Assembly: GCF_001487165.1 (NCBI RefSeq)
Contig: NZ_LN913006.1
Span: forward strand, 865,292 to 929,291
Reading direction: 5' to 3'
Length of the DNA: 64,000 bases
Origin: Blautia massiliensis (ex Durand et al. 2017)
GTDB taxonomy: Bacteria; Bacillota; Clostridia; Lachnospirales; Lachnospiraceae
Shown here: positions 25,476 through 34,239 of the stretch, in pieces
Layout: every line of letters starts with the position of its first letter
Position numbering within the stretch: position 1 is the stretch's first letter
The notes under the pieces: generated by a model
The model's input: the letters and a program-made list of their open reading frames with translations, nothing else
Databases searched by the model: none
What the model was told of the DNA's origin: nothing
Position numbers and translations under genes: made by a program

Positions 25476-26690
25476 TTAGTTACTTATATCATCCTCCTCA
25501 ATATGATGGCGCTTTGCATAGCCGGTAAGCATCAGTGTCAGTGCACCGTCGCCGGTCACGTTGCATGCGGTACCGAAGCTGTCCTGCAGTGCAAAGATGG
25601 TAAGCATCAATGCAGTGCCGGAGCTGTCGAATTTCAGTATTCCGGTGATGATGCCAAGGGATGCCATGACGGTTCCGCCGGGAACACCGGGAGCTCCGAT
25701 GGCAAAGATACCCAGAAGAAGGCAGAACAGAACCATGGTACCCGGCGTGGGAACGGAACCGTACAGGATCTTCGAAATCGCCATACAGAAGAAAACCTCT
25801 GTCAGAACGGAGCCACAGAGATGGATGTTTGCAAAAAGAGGAATCCCGAAGCTGACCAGATCCTTACGGAGTGGTTTTGCCTTGGAGGCGCACTGCAGTG
25901 CAACGGCCAGTGTGGCTGCAGAGGACATGGTCCCTACGGCAGTCAGATAGGCAGGACCATAATGGCGGACAACCTCCAGAGGATTTTCTCCGGAATAGAT
26001 ACCTGCAAGGATGTAAAGAAGAGCCATCCAGATAAAATGCCCGGCAAGCACCAGTACGATGATCTTCAGAAAAACAGGCAGCTGTCTGGTGATGGTTCCC
26101 TCGTAGGCAAGGCCACAGAAGGTAGTGCCGATAAATAACGGAAGAATGGGGATGATGATTCGAGCCACCAGAGAAAGAACGATTTTCTGAAATTCATCCA
26201 GGAGCCCAGTGATCAGCTTCGCCTTTGTCCAGGTAGCGGCAAGTCCCAGCATCATTGCAAAAACAAGAGCACTCATAACGGACATGATCTGCGGGATCTC
26301 CAGCTCAAAGATCACCTCCGGCAGCCGCTTCAGTCCTGCAGCATAGGAATGGATGGACAGATGTGGAATGATGAGAAAGCCAGAGGCTGTGGAAAAAAGC
26401 GCTGCGCCAACAGAGGAGCCGTAAGCGAGGACAACCGCAACACCCAGCATCAGCGAAGCATTTTTGCCAAGCCTGGTAATGGACGGAGCGATAAATCCCA
26501 GCACGATCAGCGGCACGCAGAAGGTAATGATCTGGCCCAGAATGTACTTGATAGTAACTGTGATATTAAGAACTGCCATGGAGAGCCCGTTGGTGCTGTA
26601 CCGGTTCAGGATAAGCCCGGCTATGATCCCCAGGATCACGGCGACCAGCAGCTTAAATGGCAGACTGTTGAAAAAAGATGTTTTTTTCAT
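25476..26690 (-). CDS. Dicarboxylate/amino acid:cation symporter (DAACS family)
   Basis: A 404-aa membrane protein with eight or so helices and re-entrant loops. Family marks include the Ser-rich hairpin GTMSSAATLAVALQCASK (about 256), the tip FSTASGF, and the C-terminal LQDSFGTACNVTGDGALTLMLTGY in place of the NMDGT-type region. It should take up an acidic or neutral amino acid or dicarboxylate with Na+ or H+. It is divergent from the aminotransferase gene, with a clear promoter between. The IS607-type element lies immediately downstream. The substrate is unknown. Confidence 0.9.
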   Translation of the reverse strand: MKKTSFFNSLPFKLLVAVILGIIAGLILNRYSTNGLSMAVLNITVTIKYILGQIITFCVPLIVLGFIAPSITRLGKNASLMLGVAVVLAYGSSVGAALFSTASGFLIIPHLSIHSYAAGLKRLPEVIFELEIPQIMSVMSALVFAMMLGLAATWTKAKLITGLLDEFQKIVLSLVARIIIPILPLFIGTTFCGLAYEGTITRQLPVFLKIIVLVLAGHFIWMALLYILAGIYSGENPLEVVRHYGPAYLTAVGTMSSAATLAVALQCASKAKPLRKDLVSFGIPLFANIHLCGSVLTEVFFCMAISKILYGSVPTPGTMVLFCLLLGIFAIGAPGVPGGTVMASLGIITGILKFDSSGTALMLTIFALQDSFGTACNVTGDGALTLMLTGYAKRHHIEEDDISN

Positions 26691-26732
26691 TGGAAAACCT
26701 CCTCGGATAGTATAAAATAAAGCCAGAGTTTA

Positions 26733-26761
26733 TTATAAAGGTATTTGATAAAAATCACAAG
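26733..26761 (-). promoter_or_regulatory. Promoter of the symporter gene
   Basis: On the minus strand TTGTGA (-35), 17 bp, TATAAT (-10). The -35 box touches the ribosome site (AAGGAGG, 26760-26766) of the divergent aminotransferase gene. Confidence 0.6.
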
Positions 26762-26770
26762 GAGGGTCAA

Positions 26771-27916
26771 ATGATTTATCTGGATAACGCGGCTACAAGC
26801 TTTCATAAGCCGGACTGTGTGCCGCGTGCTGTGGTGGAAGCCATGCAGCATGCAGGAAACAGCGGAAGGGGCAGCAGCGGCGAAGCAATGGCAGCCTCAA
26901 GGCTTATTTTTGATACAAGATGCCAGATCGCAGAGATGTTTGACGTATGGGGACCGGAATGTGTGGCCTTTACATCCAATGACACGGAAGCGCTCAATAT
27001 CGCCCTGCAGGGAACACTTCATCCAGAGGAGGGAACTATCCATGCGATCTGTACGGAGATGGATCACAACAGTGTGCTCCGTCCGCTGTACCGCCTGGAA
27101 AAAAAGGGCATGAAGCTTACGATCTTGCCGGCAGACCGCAAGGGACGGATCTCCCTTACGGAGCTTGAAGCAGCCATCCGTCCGGAGACGAAGGTGATCG
27201 TCTGTACCCACGCTTCCAATCTGACAGGAAATCTCAATGATATCCATGCCATCGGTGAGATCGCACAGAAGCACCAGAAGCTTTTTATTGTGGATGCTGC
27301 CCAGACAGCAGGAGTATTTCCGATTTCCATGAAAAAAGATCATATAGATATTCTTTGCTTTTCCGGACATAAGGGCCTTATGGGACCCCAGGGCACAGGA
27401 GCCATCTGTGTCCGGCCGGGGGTATCTGTGGAGCCTCTGAAGGTAGGCGGAAGCGGCGTCCTCACCTTTCAGAGAGAGCATCCGCAGGATATGCCGGAGA
27501 CACTGGAGGCAGGCACCCTGAACAGCCATGGGATCGCAGGTCTTGGCGCAGCCATGGACTGGATCAGGGAAACCGGAACAGAACAGATCCGAAAAAGAGA
27601 GCAGCAGCTGATGTGGCGTTTTTATGACCAGGTAAAGGAAATTCCGGGAGTCACTCTGTACGGGGATTTTTCCAGGGAAGAACGCTCCCCTGTGGTGACG
27701 CTGAATATTGCAGAGATGGATTCGGCAGAGGTGGCCATGGTCCTTGATGAAGAGTACGGGATCAGTGTAAGAGCCGGCGGCCACTGTGCACCGCTGATGC
27801 ACAAAGCACTGGGAACCGAAAAAACAGGAGCCGTCCGCTTCAGCTTTTCTTATTTTAATACGGAAGAAGAGGTGGACACTGCTGTCGGGGCGGTAAAGGA
27901 GCTTGCCGCGGAATAA
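26771..27916 (+). CDS. Class V aminotransferase-fold PLP enzyme (cysteine desulfurase family, EF2568 type)
   Basis: A 381-aa PLP protein. It begins MIYLDNAATSFHKP, has the PLP-binding FIVDAAQTAGVFP Asp region and the Schiff-base Lys in CFSGHKGLMGPQGTG (about residue 200), and the catalytic-type Cys in RAGGHCAPLMHKALG (about 338). This subfamily accompanies YqeB, XdhC and SelD in bacteria with selenium-dependent molybdenum hydroxylases. It may supply sulfur or selenium from cysteine or selenocysteine for the cofactor; the substrate is inferred. AAGGAGG precedes the ATG, and xdhC follows 32 bp later. Confidence 0.92.
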   Translation: MIYLDNAATSFHKPDCVPRAVVEAMQHAGNSGRGSSGEAMAASRLIFDTRCQIAEMFDVWGPECVAFTSNDTEALNIALQGTLHPEEGTIHAICTEMDHNSVLRPLYRLEKKGMKLTILPADRKGRISLTELEAAIRPETKVIVCTHASNLTGNLNDIHAIGEIAQKHQKLFIVDAAQTAGVFPISMKKDHIDILCFSGHKGLMGPQGTGAICVRPGVSVEPLKVGGSGVLTFQREHPQDMPETLEAGTLNSHGIAGLGAAMDWIRETGTEQIRKREQQLMWRFYDQVKEIPGVTLYGDFSREERSPVVTLNIAEMDSAEVAMVLDEEYGISVRAGGHCAPLMHKALGTEKTGAVRFSFSYFNTEEEVDTAVGAVKELAAE

Positions 27917-27948
27917 ACAGCGAAAGACGGACAGAAAGGACACAGAGA

Positions 27949-28953
27949 ATGTATCAGACAATATATGATGTGGTAGAAAAAAGAGGGCGTGTAAAAACAG
28001 GGATCCTTCTGAACGGAAAGGATGCCGGGCTGAAATATCTTTTGGAAGAAAGCAGCTTTTTTTATCCGAAGAGAGCAGAAAGAAATAAAGAAGCAGAAGA
28101 ATTCCTGAAGGCTTCCGTGGAAGCAGCTGTGGAAACCGGCGTTGTAAAAAGCGGAGACCAGGAGATATTTGTGGAAACCTACGAGAAGAATCCCAGGCTG
28201 ATCATACTGGGTGGCGGCCATGTTTCTCTTCCGGTAGCAGAGATCGGCAGGATGCTGGGCTTTCATGTAACAGTCATGGATGACCGGGAGGAATTTGTGA
28301 CGGAGGAAAGATTTCCCATGGCAGATGAGAGGATCTTTGGAGAGTTTGATACCCTGTCCGACAGGATCCCTCCCTATGAAAATGCCTACTATGTAGTGGT
28401 GACACGAGGCCATCTGGGAGATTCCGCCTGTGCAAGAGCAATCCTTAAGAGACCCTTTGCATATTTCGGAATGATCGGAAGCAGGACAAAGGTGCGAATC
28501 ACCAGGGAAAAGCTCCTGAAAGAGGGCTTTATGGAGGAACAGCTGGATCAGATCCATGCCCCCATCGGACTTCCCATCGGAGGACAGATGCCGGCTGAGA
28601 TCGCCGTGAGCATCATGGCAGAGATCGTGCAGGAAAAGAACCGGCATTTCCGCACCTACTGTGATGAGGAGGTGGAGGCAGCAGTACGCCGCAGGACACC
28701 GGGAACCATGGTCACGATCATCGAGAAGAAGGGCTCCTCACCAAGAGGAACTGGGAGCAAGATGTTCGTATTCCGGGACGGAAGCACGGCAGGAAGCATC
28801 GGCGGCGGAAAAGTGGAGTTTGAAGCCGGAAAACACGCAGTAAATATCCGAAATACGGAAACGAAGGCTTATGAGCTGGGACAGGGGGCAGGAGATCTGG
28901 GAATGATCTGCGGCGGAACTGTCCGGGTGCTTTTTGAGCCGGTAAATATGTGA
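27949..28953 (+). CDS. XdhC family molybdenum-hydroxylase maturation protein, domains in swapped order
   Basis: A 334-aa protein with both XdhC domains. The Rossmann domain comes first (RLIILGGGHVSLPVAEIGRMLGF, about 83-105, then VMDDREEFVTEERFP). The CoxI/XdhC_N-type domain comes last (GTMVTIIEKKGSSPRGTGSKM and STAGSIGGGKVEFEAG, ending GMICGGTVRVLFEP). In typical XdhC the GSxPR/GSIGGG domain is N-terminal and the Rossmann domain C-terminal, so this copy is permuted. XdhC binds the molybdenum cofactor and helps exchange its terminal oxo ligand for sulfur (here perhaps selenium). It pairs with the class V aminotransferase upstream. Confidence 0.9.
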   Translation: MYQTIYDVVEKRGRVKTGILLNGKDAGLKYLLEESSFFYPKRAERNKEAEEFLKASVEAAVETGVVKSGDQEIFVETYEKNPRLIILGGGHVSLPVAEIGRMLGFHVTVMDDREEFVTEERFPMADERIFGEFDTLSDRIPPYENAYYVVVTRGHLGDSACARAILKRPFAYFGMIGSRTKVRITREKLLKEGFMEEQLDQIHAPIGLPIGGQMPAEIAVSIMAEIVQEKNRHFRTYCDEEVEAAVRRRTPGTMVTIIEKKGSSPRGTGSKMFVFRDGSTAGSIGGGKVEFEAGKHAVNIRNTETKAYELGQGAGDLGMICGGTVRVLFEPVNM

Positions 28954-28969
28954 AAGAACCGGACAGGAC

Positions 28970-28998
28970 TTGCATAATATTGCAGAATCGTGTATATT
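28970..28998 (+). promoter_or_regulatory. Promoter of the SH3 lipoprotein gene
   Basis: TTGCAT (-35), 17 bp, TATATT (-10), lying 45 bp before the ATG at 29044. Confidence 0.6.
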
Positions 28999-29043
28999 GG
29001 GAAAAGAGATTTTTTTACCGGCGTATAAGGAGGAATCAGTAAA

Positions 29044-29583
29044 ATGAAAAAAAAATGTATTATGGCTTTGATAATAGGCGCGGCTTTCCTTGCACAGGGC
29101 TGTGGATATGAGGAAGGAACCGATGCAGTGGTAACAGTAGTAGATTCCACACCGACGCCGGAGCCCACAGAGAAGCCGAAGGCAACTGCAACACCTACAC
29201 CAGAAGCAGCGGCAGCAGATTCCACAGCAGACGGAACAGCAGCGGCAGCGGATTCCACGGCAGACGGAGCAGCAGCGGCAACAGATCCCGCAGCACAGAC
29301 AGCAGCTACGGAGCAGACCCCAAGCGGCATTAACGTACAGGCACAGGATGCCACTTACTATGCAGTGGAGGGTGTGAATTTACGTTCTGACGCCAACGCA
29401 GAGGCAGAATTTGTGGCAGGTGTCCTTTCCGGAGAATCCCTGAAGTGTACCGGTGTCTGTGACAATGGATGGATCCGTGTGGATTATAATGGCCAGACCT
29501 GCTACGCATCCGGTGATTATGTCAGCACAACACCGCCGGTGGGCGCAGTGGCAGCAGATACTACCGCAGAAGCAGCACAGTAG
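29044..29583 (+). CDS. SH3-domain lipoprotein
   Basis: A 179-aa secreted lipoprotein. The signal peptide MKKKCIMALIIGAAFLAQGC ends in a lipobox-like LAQGC (Cys 20). An Ala/Thr/Pro-rich spacer holds two copies of an AAAADSTADG-type repeat (about 56-80). A bacterial SH3 domain (YYAVEGVNLRSDANAEAEFV...GWIRVDYNGQTCYASGDYV, about 107-163) then follows, of the kind that binds cell-wall peptides. It likely stays membrane-anchored with the SH3 domain in the wall. AAGGAGG is upstream, and a terminator follows. Confidence 0.85.
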   Translation: MKKKCIMALIIGAAFLAQGCGYEEGTDAVVTVVDSTPTPEPTEKPKATATPTPEAAAADSTADGTAAAADSTADGAAAATDPAAQTAATEQTPSGINVQAQDATYYAVEGVNLRSDANAEAEFVAGVLSGESLKCTGVCDNGWIRVDYNGQTCYASGDYVSTTPPVGAVAADTTAEAAQ

Positions 29584-29663
29584 AGCACAGACTACAGACT
29601 TTGAGCGGCTCAGGGAAATCCTGCTTCCATTGCGGATATCCCATTGATATTAATGTTGATCAA

Positions 29664-29720
29664 TAAAAAACAGGCAGCTGTATCCGATGAAATACATCGA
29701 TACAGGCAGCCTGTTTTTTT
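29664..29720. terminator. Bidirectional terminator between convergent lipoprotein and luxS genes
   Basis: CAGGC-AG-CTGTATC pairs with GATACAGGCAGCCTG, bordered by an A-run on the left (29665-29670) and a run of seven T on the right. Confidence 0.85.
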
Positions 29721-29779
29721 GTTTCGGCATATAGTCCGTTCAGAACACAAGGATCATGCCAGCGGATCGTACCCGCAGA

Positions 29780-30259
29780 TCATTCCGGATAAACAAGACG
29801 GTCCGGCTTGATATCGTAGAGAACTTCGTTCAGGAATTTCTTTGCCAGATATTTTGCCATGCCAAGGTTCATATCCAGATAATTTCCACAGTCCTTGGGA
29901 GAAGCTCCCGGGATCTCACCCTCAAAATCGCGGATAAATTCAAACATCTCGATCATCAGCGGAACGATATCTCTGGATTCATAATCCCCGTTAAGAAGAA
30001 GATAATTTCCGGTACGGCAGCCCATAGGACCCCAGTAAATGACCTTCGGGCCAAACTCCTTATGGTTCCGCAGGAAGGTAGCTGCCAGATGCTCCATGGC
30101 GTGAAGCTCGGCTGTGTTCATAACAGGCTCCTCATTGGGAGAAGTCATACGGATATCGAAGGTAGTGATCACCTGATCTCCAACCGGATCCTTACGTGAA
30201 ACGTATACGCCAGGCTGAAGCTTGATATGGTCAATGGTAAAACTTGTGATCTTTTCCAT
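29780..30259 (-). CDS. luxS: S-ribosylhomocysteine lyase
   Basis: A 159-aa enzyme of the activated methyl cycle. It splits S-ribosylhomocysteine to homocysteine and the precursor of autoinducer-2. The metal-binding motif HAMEH (about 53-57), the catalytic Cys in PMGCRTG (about 81), and the third metal ligand Cys in PKDCGNYLDMNLGMAKYLAKKF (about 123) are all present. Length is normal. It has its own promoter, with a strong hairpin at the start of the message. Confidence 0.97.
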   Translation of the reverse strand: MEKITSFTIDHIKLQPGVYVSRKDPVGDQVITTFDIRMTSPNEEPVMNTAELHAMEHLAATFLRNHKEFGPKVIYWGPMGCRTGNYLLLNGDYESRDIVPLMIEMFEFIRDFEGEIPGASPKDCGNYLDMNLGMAKYLAKKFLNEVLYDIKPDRLVYPE

Positions 30260-30280
30260 GTTGATTCCTCACTTTCTTAT

Positions 30281-30311
30281 ATGTACGGAGCCCATAATAA
30301 GCTCCATACAT
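30281..30311 (-). promoter_or_regulatory. Hairpin at the 5' end of the luxS message
   Basis: ATGTA-C-GGAGC (30281-30291) and GCTCC-A-TACAT (30301-30311) form an inverted repeat around a 9-nt loop. It begins just downstream of the predicted luxS -10 box and ends about 21 bp before the start codon. It may be an operator or an mRNA-stabilising hairpin. It is too small for a known SAM or SAH riboswitch. Confidence 0.55.
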
Positions 30312-30312
30312 G

Positions 30313-30341
30313 ATTTTAGCAGAGAACCGAAAGAGATACAA
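30313..30341 (-). promoter_or_regulatory. Promoter of luxS
   Basis: On the minus strand TTGTAT (-35), 17 bp, TAAAAT (-10). Confidence 0.55.
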
Positions 30342-30381
30342 GGCAAAACAAAGGGAATCCTGCACCTGGTTCCGTGCAAAG

Positions 30382-30410
30382 TTGACTTTATGAAAAGATG
30401 ATGTTAAACT
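30382..30410 (+). promoter_or_regulatory. Promoter of the cyclophilin lipoprotein gene
   Basis: TTGACT (-35), 17 bp, TAAACT (-10). The leader is about 80 nt. Confidence 0.6.
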
Positions 30411-30498
30411 GAGAAAAGCTTACAGGGGGAGAGTGAAAAGCTCACCTGAAAATGCCGGAACAGGCGTTTTCGGGATCTGATAAGGAGGACTTATAAAT

Positions 30499-31386
30499 AT
30501 GAAACGTAAGGTTTTAGCCGTATTATTTGCGACAGCTCTTACCGCAGGAATGCTTTCCGGCTGCGGAAGTACAGACAGTACTTCTGACAAAGCAGACCAG
30601 AAGGAAGAATCTCTGGAGGAAGAAACCTCAGAAGGACAGACAGGCGTAGATGAAGAGACAGCAGCCAATGCAGTATCCGAGGAGGAGGCTGAGGCGGCAG
30701 GCTTTTCAGACCATGAAGAAAGCGCCGATGATCAGGAGGCTTCCGGTGATGCAGAGGACACTTCACATGAAACCGAAGCTTCTGCAGACAGTACAGAGGA
30801 TACAGACAGCGCAGACGGAGAATTTTCCGATGGTTCCGAGGATGCACAAATGGCAGGAACAACTGTGATCGATACCAGCCAGCAGCTGACAGGAACCCAT
30901 CATGCTGCCATCACCGTAAAGGATTATGGCGAGATCGATGTAGAGCTGGATGCAGACACCGCACCCATCACAGTCACAAATTTTGTAAAGCTGGTACAGG
31001 ACAATTTTTATGACGGTCTGACCTTCCACCGGATCATTGACGGATTTATGATCCAGGGCGGAGATCCAAACGGAGACGGAACCGGCGGAGCAGAGGATAC
31101 CATCAAGGGCGAATTTTCCAGCAATGGAGTGAAGAACGATATTTCTCATGTAAGAGGAACCATTTCCATGGCCCGCAGCACAGATCCGGACAGCGCAAGC
31201 TCTCAGTTCTTTATCGTACAGTCCGATTCCACACATCTGGATGGCGACTATGCTGCATTCGGACACGTGACCTCCGGGATGGACATTGTAGATCAGATCT
31301 GCAAGGATGCCAAGCCGACAGACGGCAACGGAACTATTGCAAAGGATCAGCAGCCGGTGATCGAGAGTATCCGTATGGTTGACTGA
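30499..31386 (+). CDS. Cyclophilin-type peptidyl-prolyl isomerase lipoprotein
   Basis: A 295-aa secreted lipoprotein. The signal peptide has lipobox LSGC (Cys 22). A strongly acidic Ser/Glu/Asp-rich spacer (about 25-115) follows, then a cyclophilin domain (about 133-295) with FYDGLTFHRIIDGFMIQGGDPNGDGTGG and RGTISMARSTDPDSASSQFFI, which contain the FHR and Q-F-F active-site residues. It should catalyse proline isomerisation during folding of exported proteins. coaBC begins 14 bp after its stop, so it may be co-transcribed with CoA genes, without an obvious link. Confidence 0.92.
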   Translation: MKRKVLAVLFATALTAGMLSGCGSTDSTSDKADQKEESLEEETSEGQTGVDEETAANAVSEEEAEAAGFSDHEESADDQEASGDAEDTSHETEASADSTEDTDSADGEFSDGSEDAQMAGTTVIDTSQQLTGTHHAAITVKDYGEIDVELDADTAPITVTNFVKLVQDNFYDGLTFHRIIDGFMIQGGDPNGDGTGGAEDTIKGEFSSNGVKNDISHVRGTISMARSTDPDSASSQFFIVQSDSTHLDGDYAAFGHVTSGMDIVDQICKDAKPTDGNGTIAKDQQPVIESIRMVD

Positions 31387-31400
31387 TAGGAGGGAGAAGG

Positions 31401-32606
31401 ATGCTGAAAGGGAAAACAGTGCTTCTTGGCATCACAGGAAGTATTGCTGCATACAAGATCGCATATCTGGCAAGTGCATTACATAAGCTTCATGCAGATG
31501 TCCATGTACTGATGACAGAGAATGCAACGAACTTTATCAATCCGATCACATTTGAAACACTGACCGGGAATAAATGTCTGGTGGATACCTTTGACCGGAA
31601 CTTTCAGTTCCAGGTAGAACACGTATCCATTGCCAAGAAGGCAGATGTTGTGATGATCGCACCGGCCAGTGCAAACGTGATCGGAAAGCTGGCCAACGGC
31701 CTTGCGGACGATATGCTCACTACTACGGTAATGGCCTGCAGATGTCAGAAGATCCTTGCACCAGCCATGAATACCGCCATGTATGAGAATCCCGTGGTGC
31801 AGGACAATATCCGGAAGCTGCAAACCTACGGATATGAGGTGATCACACCGGCCAGTGGCTACCTGGCATGCGGGGACACCGGAGCCGGAAAAATGCCGGA
31901 GCCGGAAACCCTTCTGGAATATATCCTGAAGGAAGCCGCCTTCCAGAAAGACCTTGCCGGCAAAAAGCTCCTAGTAACGGCAGGACCTACCCAGGAGGCC
32001 ATCGACCCGGTCCGCTGTCTCACCAACCATTCATCCGGAAAGATGGGATACGCCATTGCAAAAATGGCCATGCTCAGAGGAGCGGAGGTTACGCTGGTAA
32101 GCGGACCTACTGCCATTGAGCCGCCCCTTTTTGTGAAGGTCGTACCTGTGACATCCGCCAGAGATATGTTCGAGGCAGTCACCGGTTTAAGTGATGAACA
32201 GGATATCATCATCAAGGCTGCCGCAGTGGCAGACTACCGTCCGAAGCAGGTCAGCGAAGACAAGGTTAAGAAAAAAGACGATCAGGCTTCCATAGAGCTC
32301 GAGAGGACAGACGACATTCTGAAATATCTGGGCCAGCACAAAAAGCAGGGCCAGTTCCTCTGCGGATTTTCCATGGAGACCAGAGACATGCTCCGTAATT
32401 CCAGAGCCAAGCTTGAGAAGAAAAACCTGGATATGGTGGCAGCCAACAACCTGAAGGTAGAAGGCGCCGGATTCCAGGGAGATACCAACGTCCTGACTCT
32501 TATCACACAGGACGAAGAAGTGTCACTCCCGCTTATGAGCAAGGAGGATGCAGCGTTAAAGATCCTGGATAAGATCCTTCTGCTTACCACAAAGGCAGAA
32601 GCATAG
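31401..32606 (+). CDS. coaBC: Bifunctional phosphopantothenoylcysteine decarboxylase / phosphopantothenate--cysteine ligase
   Basis: A 401-aa two-domain enzyme of coenzyme A synthesis. The CoaC part (1-185) has GITGSIAAYKIAYL, the catalytic His in QVEHVSIAKKADVVMIAPASAN, PAMNTAMYENP and the flap Cys in GYLACGDTGAGKMPEP. The CoaB part (from about 190) has LVTAGPTQEAIDPVRCLTNHSSGKMGYAIA and AAAVADYRPKQ. An ECF S-component and coaX follow, forming a CoA supply cluster. Confidence 0.97.
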   Translation: MLKGKTVLLGITGSIAAYKIAYLASALHKLHADVHVLMTENATNFINPITFETLTGNKCLVDTFDRNFQFQVEHVSIAKKADVVMIAPASANVIGKLANGLADDMLTTTVMACRCQKILAPAMNTAMYENPVVQDNIRKLQTYGYEVITPASGYLACGDTGAGKMPEPETLLEYILKEAAFQKDLAGKKLLVTAGPTQEAIDPVRCLTNHSSGKMGYAIAKMAMLRGAEVTLVSGPTAIEPPLFVKVVPVTSARDMFEAVTGLSDEQDIIIKAAAVADYRPKQVSEDKVKKKDDQASIELERTDDILKYLGQHKKQGQFLCGFSMETRDMLRNSRAKLEKKNLDMVAANNLKVEGAGFQGDTNVLTLITQDEEVSLPLMSKEDAALKILDKILLLTTKAEA

Positions 32607-32760
32607 CTACAGAACCGGTCAGGGAACCGGTTTTAACAACGAAAAGCGGAACAAAAAGATCACCGCTTTCCATCACCGTATTGTATCCGCAGAAAACGCC
32701 GGAAAATGCTGTATTTCCGGAAATATTCATAGAGCGGAACGGTAACAAGGAGGAGAAGAA

Positions 32761-33399
32761 ATGAAAAACAACAGATTTACAACAGCACAGCTTACATTAC
32801 TCGGCCTGATGGCAGCGATCCTTCTGCTGATGGCCTACACACCACTGGGATATCTGAACATCGGGCCACTGGCCATTTCCTTTAACGTGATCCCGGTAGC
32901 CATCAGTGCAGTCGTCCTCGGACCCGTAGGAGGAGCCGTGGCAGGTGCGATCTTCGGCCTGACCAGCTTTCTCCAGTGCATAGGAGTAGGCGGATCCAGC
33001 GCAATGGGAGTTGTGCTTTTCGGTATCAATCCGGTATTTGCCTTTATCCAGCGCTTCATCCCACGTCTTCTGGACGGTATCTGCCTCGGATATATTTTTA
33101 AAGGCATGCGAAAGGTCAGCAATACTTATGTGGCATGTGCAGTAACCGGATTCTTTTCCGCATTCCTGAATACACTGTTCTTCATGGCAGCACTTGTAGG
33201 ACTGTTCGGAAATACCGATTATGTAAAAAATCTGATGGGCGGTCATAACATCATCATCGGCTGCTGTCTCATGGTAGGGATCAACGCAGTATGCGAAATG
33301 ATTTCCTCAACAGTGATCACAGGAGCAGTGGGAGCTGCACTTTCCAAGGCACATCTGATCCCATCCGCACAGATCAGCCGTGAGAAGACAAAAGCATAA
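32761..33399 (+). CDS. ECF transporter S component, probably for pantothenate
   Basis: A 212-aa membrane protein with about six helices, typical of substrate-binding S components of energy-coupling-factor transporters (TLLGLMAAILLLMAYTPLGYLNIGPLAISFNVIPVAI... GPVGGAVAGAIFGLTSFLQ). The position between coaBC and coaX suggests pantothenate (PanT-like). No EcfA/EcfT genes are nearby, so it would use a shared module. AAGGAGGAG precedes the ATG. The substrate is inferred from context only. Confidence 0.85.
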   Translation: MKNNRFTTAQLTLLGLMAAILLLMAYTPLGYLNIGPLAISFNVIPVAISAVVLGPVGGAVAGAIFGLTSFLQCIGVGGSSAMGVVLFGINPVFAFIQRFIPRLLDGICLGYIFKGMRKVSNTYVACAVTGFFSAFLNTLFFMAALVGLFGNTDYVKNLMGGHNIIIGCCLMVGINAVCEMISSTVITGAVGAALSKAHLIPSAQISREKTKA

Positions 33400-33418
33400 A
33401 GACAGGGAAAATAAAATT

Positions 33419-34183
33419 ATGATATTAGCAATTGATATTGGAAATACCAACATAGTCGTGGGCTGCATCGATGATCAAAAAACATACTTCATCGAGAGAC
33501 TTGCTACCGTAAGAACAAAAACAGAACTGGAATATGCCGTAGACCTGAAAACCTTACTGGAAATCTACCACATCAAAAAGGCAGACATAGAAGGCTGTAT
33601 CATTTCATCTGTAGTCCCGCAGATCACCAACATTGCCAAGCTGGCAGCAGAAAAGATCCTCAAAAAAGAAGTCATGGTCCTGGGACCAGGAGTAAAAACA
33701 GGTCTGAACATCATGATGGACAACCCCGGACAGCTGGGCGCGGATCTTGTGGCAGACGCTGTGGCAGGATTAAATGAATATCCGGTTCCGTTTATTGTGA
33801 TCGATATGGGAACCGCCACTACAGTTTCGGTTGTCAACAGCAAAAAGCAATACATTGGCGGAATGATCCTTCCTGGCATCGGAATATCCCTGGATGCACT
33901 GACAGCCAGAGCATCCCAGCTCAGCGGGATCAGCATCGATGCCCCGAAGCATGTGATCGGGCGCAATACCATCGAATGCATGAAAAGCGGCGTGCTCTAC
34001 AGCAACGCAGCAGCCATCGACGGGATCATTGACCGGGTGGAAGAAGAGCTTGGTGAGAAAACAACCGTGATCGCAACCGGCGGTCTTGCAAAAAAGATCA
34101 TTTCTCACTGTAAGAAAGAAATCATTCTGGATGAGGACCTTCTGCTCAAGGGACTCCTTGTGATCTACAAAAAAAATAAATAA
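33419..34183 (+). CDS. coaX: Type III pantothenate kinase
   Basis: A 254-aa enzyme for the first step of CoA synthesis. It has the acetate-kinase-fold phosphate loop LAIDIGNTNIVVG at the N-terminus, GADLVADAVAGLNEY, IVIDMGTATTVSVV (about 125-138), GGMILPGI and VIATGGLAKKI. The ATG at 33419 places the conserved LAIDIGNTN at the usual position; an earlier in-frame codon at 33380 would overlap the transporter gene. It is the last gene before a bidirectional terminator. Confidence 0.96.
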   Translation: MILAIDIGNTNIVVGCIDDQKTYFIERLATVRTKTELEYAVDLKTLLEIYHIKKADIEGCIISSVVPQITNIAKLAAEKILKKEVMVLGPGVKTGLNIMMDNPGQLGADLVADAVAGLNEYPVPFIVIDMGTATTVSVVNSKKQYIGGMILPGIGISLDALTARASQLSGISIDAPKHVIGRNTIECMKSGVLYSNAAAIDGIIDRVEEELGEKTTVIATGGLAKKIISHCKKEIILDEDLLLKGLLVIYKKNK

Positions 34184-34190
34184 AAACAAA

Positions 34191-34239
34191 AAAATCAGCT
34201 GCCGGTGCAAGAAACACCTACCGGACAGCTGATTTTTTT
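34191..34239. terminator. Bidirectional terminator between coaX and the RluA gene
   Basis: AAATCAGCTG-CCGGT pairs with ACCGG-A-CAGCTGATTT, with an A-run on the left and a T-run on the right. It serves the convergent coaX and pseudouridine synthase genes. Confidence 0.88.
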
